Shown: positions 1-5,644 of the stretch, in pieces
Layout: every line of letters starts with the position of its first letter
Numbering within the stretch: position 1 is the stretch's first letter
DNA from: Pseudomonadota bacterium
GTDB lineage: Bacteria; Myxococcota_A; Bradymonadia; UBA4248
DNA length: 5,644 bases
Reading direction: 5' to 3'
NCBI GenBank assembly: GCA_009786045.1
Contig: WQTY01000161.1
Span: 1-5,644 of the forward strand
Program-made: the position numbers and the translations under genes
The notes under the pieces: model-generated
What the model saw: only the letters and a program-made list of their open reading frames with translations
What the model was told of the DNA's origin: nothing
Database searches by the model: none

Positions 1-800
1 GCGAGACGCCGGGCGAGGAGGGGAGCCATTTTCGGTTCTACCCTTGGGTTAAGCCAGATGTTTTCTTCCATCGCTTCGCGGATATGTTCTTCTGGCCAGA
101 CATTATGACGCTCAAGGCTGGAGAGCACTTTATTGCGTGCGATTTCGGCGCGTTTGGGATGACGATCCGGCCGAAGTCTGCTGGGTGCCTGTGGGAGCAC
201 TGCCATGAGCGCGGCTTCCGCATGCGTGAACTGGCTGGGAGATTTTCCGAGATAGGCCCAGCTTGCTGCGGCGACACCTTCGAGTGTTCCGCCAAATGGT
301 GCGTCATTGATATACAGTTCAAGTATTTCGTCTTTGGTAAAATACCATTCGAGCTGCAATGTTCGCCACACTTGCCGCAATTTTCCGGGTATTGTGCGCG
401 GATGTGGATCGATGAGCCTGGCGACCTGCATGGTAATGGTACTGCCACCCGAGATAATTCGTCCGTTTGTGATATTTTGTGTCAACGCACGCAGCATGGC
501 AGCGGGGTTTATTCCGGGGTGATGATAAAACCAGCGGTCTTCGTACGTGAGAAGCGCATCAATATACAACGGTGAAACTTCGTCTTTTTTGATGTGAAAT
601 CGCCAGACGCCGTTTTCGTCTGCAAATCGCCACATGGGCGTGCCATCTTCGGCGAGGACAACGCGTGCGATACTCCTTTGCTTCATGGGCAGGGGAAAGA
701 GCGCATTCAAAACGATTGGCAAAACGACGCATACGATGACAAAGGCTGCGCCAAGCCAGGTGAGAATTTTCCGTTTTCGCTTCTTTACTTTTGGAGTCAT
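1..800 (-). CDS. pbpC: Penicillin-binding protein 1C, N-terminal part (glycosyltransferase 51 domain); cut by the left window edge
   Basis: PBP1C is an inner-membrane protein with its enzymatic domains in the periplasm; it polymerises lipid II into glycan strands. My translation from the ATG at 800 gives 266 residues plus two bases and has no stop. A basic tail (about residues 4-11) precedes one hydrophobic anchor (about 12-32). The GT51 motifs follow in order: EDRWFYHHPG from residue 87 (E87 is the expected catalytic glutamate), GGSTITMQVARL from 118, GKLRQ at 139-143, KDEILELYIN from 156 and GVAAASWAYLGKS from 175. VLPQAPSRLRPDRHP, from 201, is very PBP1C-like. At 143 a Gln occupies the place of the usual RKxxE glutamate; I recall the same in E. 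coli PbpC. An in-frame TAA (816-818) lies five codons upstream with no other start codon between, so ATG800 is the earliest possible start. Its Shine-Dalgarno is weak: AAGG about 13 bases away. The transpeptidase domain is off the window. The identification is firm; activity is inferred from the family. Confidence 0.95.
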   Translation of the reverse strand, partial: MTPKVKKRKRKILTWLGAAFVIVCVVLPIVLNALFPLPMKQRSIARVVLAEDGTPMWRFADENGVWRFHIKKDEVSPLYIDALLTYEDRWFYHHPGINPAAMLRALTQNITNGRIISGGSTITMQVARLIDPHPRTIPGKLRQVWRTLQLEWYFTKDEILELYINDAPFGGTLEGVAAASWAYLGKSPSQFTHAEAALMAVLPQAPSRLRPDRHPKRAEIARNKVLSSLERHNVWPEEHIREAMEENIWLNPRVEPKMAPLLARRL

Positions 801-838
801 GGGACGAAGACAGCCTTAGAGCATTTTCAGTTTTTTAC

Positions 839-860
839 GTGGGGGAACTCGTTCCCCCAC
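839..860. other. Strong perfect inverted repeat (hairpin) upstream of pbpC
   Basis: The arms GTGGGGGAAC and GTTCCCCCAC form a perfect palindrome around a central TC. A realistic fold is nine base pairs with a four-base loop. In the transcribed (minus) direction it ends about 39 bases before the pbpC ATG and is followed by GTAAAAAACTG, that is A-rich rather than T-rich, so it does not look like an intrinsic terminator for this operon. In the plus direction no T-run follows either. It could be an RNA-stability or attenuation structure, a protein-binding palindrome, or part of a dispersed repeat. Confidence 0.8.
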
Positions 861-867
861 ACTCCCT

Positions 868-884
868 GCAATGCTGCGCATTGC
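868..884. other. Second short inverted repeat in the A2M-pbpC spacer
   Basis: GCAATGC and GCATTGC can pair as a seven-base stem with a three-base TGC loop. The element sits seven bases from the 839-860 palindrome. It is flanked by CCCACA (856-861) and TGTGGG (886-891), which are also complementary. It may therefore form the tip of a longer stem that competes with the first hairpin. No known riboswitch or RNA family is recognised. Confidence 0.65.
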
Positions 885-955
885 TTGTGGGTGAAGGGCG
901 AAATGCTATTGTTTTTGGCAACACACCTCGCCAATGCGAGCAGGAAAAACGCTGT

Positions 956-3900
956 CTATTTTGATTTGACGATGAGGGTTTTGGGTGTCGTACCGACAGC
1001 CTTCCATTCGGGTCTGTACATCGAATGGACAGTTGGAGGCGGCACAACGTACTGTCCTGGGGTAACGGCGCGCACCAGATAAAGGATATGGGTGTATCCG
1101 TCATCGTCATTGTCGTCGTCATCATCGTCGTATCTGTTTCTGTTGTTATCATTGATATCGATGGCAGCAACAAAGCGGTCGCCGCGGAATTCCTGGTGCA
1201 GAATGGTTGTGTTTTGCATTTTTCGCAGATGAGACTGTGCGGCTTCACCTATGGTATCGAGGTTAATGGAAGCGTTTGACAGGTTTTGGTTTTCGAGTTC
1301 AAAGCCTGCAGGCAGGAAATCCACGATGAGCGCATCGGGAACACGGCGATTTGCCTTGAGTGTGATGTGGACGAGAACCATGTCGCCACTCTTCAGGCTG
1401 GTCAAATCCGCCTCCGTTGGTGCATCAATGCGCAGGAAGCGCCGGGAGATTTGAATGACGTTTGATGACGGTTCGGGGGCAGTATTCGGATAGGCGGCCA
1501 GGCTGTACTCTGCATAAAGTGTTTCGGTGCTGTTGTTTGTAAATGTCATGGGAACGACATTGGCGTCTGAGAGTCGTATGCTTGGATTCCTGCCATTGAT
1601 TGTTCGTTTTTCGTTTCCGATGGTGACGTCAGCTGTCCAGTCTGACTCGCCTTTTTGGAGCAGAAAACGACCGGCGAGTACGGCGGCATTCCTTTCCTGA
1701 GTCGATAAATAAGTCTTGTCCATGATTTCGTCGGAGAGTCTGAAGAGAAGACGGTTCTGGTCAGTTTCGTTGAGGCTGTGCTCTGCAAGGAGCGCAAATG
1801 ACATCGCATCGTTTCGGATCTTGCTGCCATAATCGCCGTACCATCTGTAGGTGGCGTTTTCTTTGAAAGCAACACCCTGCGCAATGAGTTCCTGGCCCTT
1901 CGTATCATCTCCCATGAGTTTAAGCGCAATACCCAACTGGATCAATGGCAGGCCATTCTGGGCAACCGGATTCTCTTTATGACCATTATAGATGGCACGC
2001 AGAGCACCCAGAGGCGCCTGTTGACTTCTTGCCAGAACATAGGCGGCGTACGCTTGTACTGCAAAGCGCGTGTGGTTTGTGTTTTCGGAATAGTCCCAGG
2101 AGCCAATGCTTTTGGCGTTGTTCAGGTAGAAAACGAGGCGTTCTGTTGCTTTTTTCAGTGCGGTTTCCGATATGCTGAATCCCAGCTCGCGAGCGCGCAG
2201 GAGGAAGTCTGTGGCATACACTGTGAGCCAGAAACTTTCATCACTGTCACGGCTCCACATGCCGAAGCTTCCATTATGGCGCTGCATGGTGAGGATACGG
2301 CCAATGGCGATATCGATTTTTTCACGGCGCTTTGCATCTGCATCGCCTTTAATGCCGAGAGATGTGAGAATGTTTTCGTTAAGGTAGAGGAAGGGATAAA
2401 TGCCGCTGGTTGTCTGTTCCAGACAGCCGTATGGATAAGCGACCAATTCCTGAATATGCCTCCCGAGATTCAGGGGCATCTTATCGGAAACCTTGGCGAG
2501 CACCTCTCGTCCTTCCACAAAAAACGCGGAGAGGTGGTCGGGAAACAGCGGGATTAACCATGAAGCAAAGGCGGGAGCGGGAGGTGCAGAGTTTGGAGGG
2601 GCTATCCATGATTCTCCCGGGCGCAGAGAGGTACGGAACTGTTGAATCTCGATTGGATAAGCCGGGCGAATACCGATTTGCCAATGTCTTTCGAAATCAA
2701 ATTTCCCTTCGGGAAGCTTAAGGCCTGTGACAGAAGCTCTGATGATTCCCGCAGTGAGTCCGCCCGATGCCAATCCCCTGAAAATAAGCGTCTTTCGCTC
2801 GCCATTTTTGATGGCGATAGCATCATGGGAAGGATCGTCTTTGATGGTGAGCGGACCTTCCGTGTTCAAGTTTAGTGAAACCACCTGATCCTGGCCGGAA
2901 AGGTTGGTCAGATCGAGGGCGAACTGTGCTTCATCGCCGCCTGCCAGGAAGCGAGGCATTGAGATTTCTGCGACGAGTGGTGCGGCTACCGTAACTTTTT
3001 CCTCAGCCATACCGAATTGGTTTTCGTTCCAGGCTTGCGCCATGAGGCGCAGAGAACCGTTAAAATCGGGAATATCAAGCTTTACTTCGGCCATGCCTCT
3101 GGCATCGAATTCCAAAACATCGCTTTGCAATGCCACGATGAGGACGGAAGAATCGGGTCTTTTGCCGGTTGGCAGCATATCGTCATCGTAGCCATCATCG
3201 CCGCCAAAGGCGAGTCTTGCGCGATTGCCTTTGGCTGCTTCAATGATGCTGCCGTAAATGTCTAACTGATCGACACCGTAAGCTTTGCGCGTGAAGAAAT
3301 ACCTGAAGGGATCCGGGGTTTCAAACTTTGTGATATTGTGGATTCCCTCATCGACTGCGGAAATAATGACGCGTGCGTCTTTTGGAAGTTTTCCGGCAAA
3401 GTCTTTTGCCTGAATCTTGATGGTAAGAGGTTCATTGGGACGCATTTTTTGAGGGGCGAGGATAGCGAGATCGAGTTTTCTCTCGGAGCGTTCGAGTGGC
3501 AGGTGCAGAAGGCCTACAGCACGTTTTGGCGTTCTGAATGCTTTTTTGTCTCCTGGCCTGACAATGAGTGCATTGATGTACAAATCGTGACGGGCCCATT
3601 CTTTGGGGATGGGGATATCATAGGTTTTACCCTCTGCAGGCACCGTGATGGATTGCCAGAAAAGAGGGCCGTCGCTTGATTCGACCATGAGGTAACCGCT
3701 TCCTTCCGATGGCGGTTTAAGTGTTATTTGGGCAACATCTCCGGCGGTATATGAGGGTTTATCGAGCTCAATTTTTACCTGATCCGGACGCACGGAGCCG
3801 GCCTTTGTATTATTTTGCCAACTGTATCCCGCCCATACACGTATGTCAGACATCAATCCGGTATCCGGATCGGTTACCTCGACCCTGTAGGGGCCCCACT

Positions 3901-5644
3901 CAAGCGGGAAGGAAACGACGCCAACGCTGTCTTTCTTGATGCTGACAGTTTCTTCAGAGAGTATAAGTTCCTTTTCATGGTATCTATGATTCCAGCCATC
4001 ACTGTCAGAGTAGACCCAGTAATAATCTCTTCGTTCCCTGACCAGCCTGACCATTAAGCCATCGGACGCCAGTTTTTGGCCATCCATGTTGGCAAGTACG
4101 ATTTCGAAGGCAGCAGTGCTGTTGGCATCAATATGGGATTCATCATTATTTTTGGTATCCGACGAACTGAAAACGCCGCGAATGCCTGGCATCGTTCGGC
4201 CTGGCCAGAGAATCTTTGTCACACTCCTGTTGACGGAGCGCCCGCCAGACTCCTGAAGGCTGCCTATAAAATTGAGTTTTATGGGTGACTGAATATGCCA
4301 GTCTTCGTTGTCGTCAAACTCGACGGTCGTTTCGCCATCGTCATCCAAATAACCATCTTCAAGCAAAAAGTTGCGCTTGGGCAGAGAGTCTTTTGATGAA
4401 CCGAACAGGTACCCGGGAAGAGAAGGCAGGGGCTGCCGGATCAGCGATACATGGACATAGGATGAAAAACCATTGCCGCTGGCCGGTGCACCGTATAAGT
4501 AGCGCCCGGCAATTTTGAAAGAAACTGCTTCGTTGACGAGAAGATGCCTGTCGTCTGTTTTGATCTCCAGCGCCATGCGTTCGGGAAGAAAATCTTCGAC
4601 AAGAAATTCGTAAGACTGCTTATTCCCAACGCCCAAATCGAAGTGCAGCGTCCATTTCCCCGTTGGGGCACCTTCTGAAAGGCGCAGATGATATTGATAG
4701 AGGCCGTTTTTGTCTGCATTCCATGTGAATTCCGTTGCGATTTTGCCATCGGCTTGCTGAACAGTCACGACCACGGGCTGTGGATTGGCAGGATTCCCGT
4801 CTATGTCCCGCAACAGTGCATTGACTGGGACGACTTCGCCAGGTCTGTAAAGATCGCGCGGACTAAAAGCAAAGAACTGCAGGGCCGAAGACTTTGTGCC
4901 ACCCACGTTGAATTCGGAGAGATCCAGGGCCGAAGAATTAAGTCTGACAAGCGTGGTGTCGTCTCCTCTCACAGCAATGAGACCTTTGGCTATTGCCGCA
5001 TATTGAAGCGGCGCATAGCCGCTGGCATCGGTCTTTGCTGTTTCAAGGTGCTTTCCTGCCTCGTCAAGGAGTGTGATATTAACCCCTGAAAGTGCTTTCC
5101 CGGTTTCCAGGCTCTGACAAAAAACACTCAAAGATTCATTGTAGCGATGAACAGAGACGCCAATGTCACTCATGGTGAAGAAAGCCGCCGGCATTTCATA
5201 ACGATACTCGCCTGCCTGGCGCATCACCGCATAGTATGCACCTGGTGAGCGGAGTTCTTTAATCGAGAAAATGGGAAGATACTGAGTTTCGCGCGTATGT
5301 GGTCTGGGTTTTAGTTCAAAGCGTCCAGTGTAGACGAGATCTGCTTTGTTGGTGAGATCGTTCCTCGCATCGTACAAGTCAATTGATGTCATCGAACGGG
5401 TCCAGTATCGATAAAAATCCGCGATGGATTCCGTGCGAATCTTAAAAAAATCGATGTCTACTTTGTCAACATCCACCGTGACGACTGGAAGCCCATCCGA
5501 CAGACGAATTGGGAGCAAAACCCCTGTACTGGCAAAACCGACGATCGGTTTGACATCCGCCGTCTCAACCGTCTCATGGTATGCTGCCAGAAGCTTCCCG
5601 CCGTTTTCTGCAGTAAGCGCCGTTGTGATGGTAATCTTCAGCTG
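956..5644 (-). CDS. yfhM: Bacterial alpha-2-macroglobulin (YfhM/ECAM type), N-terminus beyond the right window edge
   Basis: This periplasmic protease trap resembles E. coli ECAM, an inner-membrane lipoprotein: a protease cuts the bait, the protein changes shape and an internal thioester captures the attacker. The frame is open from 5644 to a TAG at 956-958, giving 1562 residues. An in-frame TTG at 5518 is not the start, because the 42 upstream codons continue family sequence (KPIVGFASTG near residue 32). By comparison with ECAM from memory, about 130 N-terminal residues, including any lipoprotein signal, are missing. In visible numbering: macroglobulin-like domains to about 780, with FSPRDLYRPGE from 260; TPDPF and YGVDQLDIYG leading into a bait-like segment, about 789-840; an A2M domain with MAQAWNENQFG; CLEQ thioester at 1074-1077 within YPYGCLEQTTSG; a helical thioester domain to about 1345; and a C-terminal domain ending TLIVKSK. 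Only two cysteines are visible, C176 and thioester C1074. Three loops are Asp-rich. pbpC follows on the same strand, as in E. coli. Family assignment is very secure; the trapping role is inferred. Confidence 0.96.
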   Translation of the reverse strand, partial: QLKITITTALTAENGGKLLAAYHETVETADVKPIVGFASTGVLLPIRLSDGLPVVTVDVDKVDIDFFKIRTESIADFYRYWTRSMTSIDLYDARNDLTNKADLVYTGRFELKPRPHTRETQYLPIFSIKELRSPGAYYAVMRQAGEYRYEMPAAFFTMSDIGVSVHRYNESLSVFCQSLETGKALSGVNITLLDEAGKHLETAKTDASGYAPLQYAAIAKGLIAVRGDDTTLVRLNSSALDLSEFNVGGTKSSALQFFAFSPRDLYRPGEVVPVNALLRDIDGNPANPQPVVVTVQQADGKIATEFTWNADKNGLYQYHLRLSEGAPTGKWTLHFDLGVGNKQSYEFLVEDFLPERMALEIKTDDRHLLVNEAVSFKIAGRYLYGAPASGNGFSSYVHVSLIRQPLPSLPGYLFGSSKDSLPKRNFLLEDGYLDDDGETTVEFDDNEDWHIQSPIKLNFIGSLQESGGRSVNRSVTKILWPGRTMPGIRGVFSSSDTKNNDESHIDANSTAAFEIVLANMDGQKLASDGLMVRLVRERRDYYWVYSDSDGWNHRYHEKELILSEETVSIKKDSVGVVSFPLEWGPYRVEVTDPDTGLMSDIRVWAGYSWQNNTKAGSVRPDQVKIELDKPSYTAGDVAQITLKPPSEGSGYLMVESSDGPLFWQSITVPAEGKTYDIPIPKEWARHDLYINALIVRPGDKKAFRTPKRAVGLLHLPLERSERKLDLAILAPQKMRPNEPLTIKIQAKDFAGKLPKDARVIISAVDEGIHNITKFETPDPFRYFFTRKAYGVDQLDIYGSIIEAAKGNRARLAFGGDDGYDDDMLPTGKRPDSSVLIVALQSDVLEFDARGMAEVKLDIPDFNGSLRLMAQAWNENQFGMAEEKVTVAAPLVAEISMPRFLAGGDEAQFALDLTNLSGQDQVVSLNLNTEGPLTIKDDPSHDAIAIKNGERKTLIFRGLASGGLTAGIIRASVTGLKLPEGKFDFERHWQIGIRPAYPIEIQQFRTSLRPGESWIAPPNSAPPAPAFASWLIPLFPDHLSAFFVEGREVLAKVSDKMPLNLGRHIQELVAYPYGCLEQTTSGIYPFLYLNENILTSLGIKGDADAKRREKIDIAIGRILTMQRHNGSFGMWSRDSDESFWLTVYATDFLLRARELGFSISETALKKATERLVFYLNNAKSIGSWDYSENTNHTRFAVQAYAAYVLARSQQAPLGALRAIYNGHKENPVAQNGLPLIQLGIALKLMGDDTKGQELIAQGVAFKENATYRWYGDYGSKIRNDAMSFALLAEHSLNETDQNRLLFRLSDEIMDKTYLSTQERNAAVLAGRFLLQKGESDWTADVTIGNEKRTINGRNPSIRLSDANVVPMTFTNNSTETLYAEYSLAAYPNTAPEPSSNVIQISRRFLRIDAPTEADLTSLKSGDMVLVHITLKANRRVPDALIVDFLPAGFELENQNLSNASINLDTIGEAAQSHLRKMQNTTILHQEFRGDRFVAAIDINDNNRNRYDDDDDDNDDDGYTHILYLVRAVTPGQYVVPPPTVHSMYRPEWKAVGTTPKTLIVKSK
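1100..1129 (-). repeat. GAY-codon (Asp) tract in the A2M C-terminal domain
   Basis: Ten successive codons, nine GAC or GAT and one AAC/AAT type, encode DDDDDDNDDD at visible residues 1506-1515. The tract follows DINDNNRNRY and precedes GYTHILYLVRAVTPG. On the plus strand it reads as a run of GTC/ATC triplets. Where ECAM, as I remember it, has only a short turn between two strands (AAVAVNEGQP then VTLVYL), this protein has about 20 extra acidic and Asn-rich residues. It is either a Ca2+-binding-like loop or a slippage-driven expansion. The mixed GAC/GAT use argues against very recent pure-repeat growth. Confidence 0.85.
2414..2425 (-). other. CLEQ thioester motif of the alpha-2-macroglobulin
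   Basis: The codons TGT CTG GAA CAG encode Cys-Leu-Glu-Gln at visible residues 1074-1077, within the conserved context AYPYGCLEQTTSG. In A2M and complement C3-type proteins the Cys side chain and the Gln three residues later form the internal thioester that reacts with lysines of a trapped protease. All required residues are present, so this copy should be of the thioester-bearing class, unlike YfaS-like bacterial A2Ms, which lack the motif. Formation of the bond itself is inferred. Confidence 0.93.
3140..3280 (-). other. Probable bait region of the alpha-2-macroglobulin
   Basis: Visible residues about 789-835 lie between the conserved YGVDQLDIYG and VLIVALQ segments, where ECAM carries its bait. 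The segment has likely trypsin-type sites (K and R in AAKGNRARLAF, then GKRPDSS). It also has a very acidic loop, FGGDDGYDDDML, from residue 813. The FGGD core is shared with ECAM as I remember it. The limits are approximate, because bait regions are defined by cleavage and structure rather than by a motif. Confidence 0.6.

Larger units (their letters stand above)
801..955 (-). other. Intergenic region between the A2M gene and pbpC
   Basis: This 155-base spacer separates the A2M stop from the pbpC start. I see no coding potential of its own, no tRNA-like structure and no convincing sigma70 promoter. A TTGCCA on the minus strand (plus 916-921) has no matching -10 box at usual spacing, and a TTGGCG farther upstream pairs only with AACAAT at 15 bases. 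The region is rich in inverted repeats, listed separately. Because the genes are co-oriented, pbpC may be read through from the A2M transcript, with the hairpins acting as RNA structure between the two reading frames. Confidence 0.7.

Noticed and set aside
84..575. Plus-strand open frame of 163 codons
   Set aside because: It lies wholly antisense to the GT51 domain of pbpC, whose minus-strand translation is unmistakable. The plus-strand product has no recognisable motif.
831..860. Intrinsic terminator between the two genes
   Set aside because: The hairpin is strong, but in the minus-strand direction it is followed by an A-rich stretch, not T. In the plus direction the T-run precedes the stem.
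594..1082. Plus-strand open frame of 162 codons spanning the intergenic region
   Set aside because: It is antisense to the pbpC start, the spacer and the A2M 3' end. It has no family resemblance, and its openness is explained by the codon structure of the opposite genes.
1979..2557. Plus-strand open frame of 192 codons
   Set aside because: It is antisense to the thioester domain of the A2M, with no motif or credible ribosome-binding site. It is a shadow frame.
2481..2684. Possible frameshift before the thioester domain
   Set aside because: The segment looks unlike ECAM, but the main frame continues without a stop and family sequence resumes in the same frame. The alternative frame gives no better match.
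4880..4936. 12-base direct repeat CAGGGCCGAAGA at 4880-4891 and 4925-4936
   Set aside because: Both copies encode the short peptide SSAL in the same frame, 15 codons apart. The flanks differ, so chance or a minor codon coincidence is enough.
5516..5518. TTG as the start codon of the A2M gene
   Set aside because: The frame remains open upstream to the window edge and encodes family-like sequence (GFASTG). The true start is beyond 5644.

Overview
The window comes from a bacterial chromosome with roughly balanced base composition. It is almost entirely filled by two genes, both read on the minus strand and both cut by a window edge. The layout matches the yfhM-pbpC pair of Escherichia coli: a bacterial alpha-2-macroglobulin (A2M) followed by penicillin-binding protein 1C. 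Both proteins resemble the enterobacterial versions along their length, by memory of those sequences and without an alignment. This suggests a Gram-negative bacterium, most likely Pseudomonadota. I cannot name the genus.

In transcription order (right to left), positions 5644-956 encode a bacterial A2M of the YfhM/ECAM type. Its N-terminus, and therefore its signal peptide, lies off the window. The frame stays open to the last base, so no start codon can be assigned here. 1562 residues are visible. They include the macroglobulin-like domains, an acidic bait-type segment, an intact CLEQ thioester and a C-terminal domain with an unusual aspartate-rich loop.

Positions 955-801 form a 155-base intergenic region with no gene. 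It holds a strong perfect hairpin and a second hairpin, and part of the first can pair in an alternative way. No T-run follows in the direction of transcription.

Positions 800-1 encode the N-terminal 266 residues of PBP1C: a cytoplasmic basic tail, one transmembrane anchor and the whole glycosyltransferase 51 domain. The transpeptidase domain lies beyond the left edge.

The family model is that the A2M traps incoming proteases covalently in the periplasm, while PBP1C polymerises peptidoglycan to repair the wall, giving a two-part defence of the envelope. Nothing here points to a wholly new system. The points most worth a second look are the Asp-rich loop near the A2M C-terminus, the structured intergenic region and the acidic bait segment.
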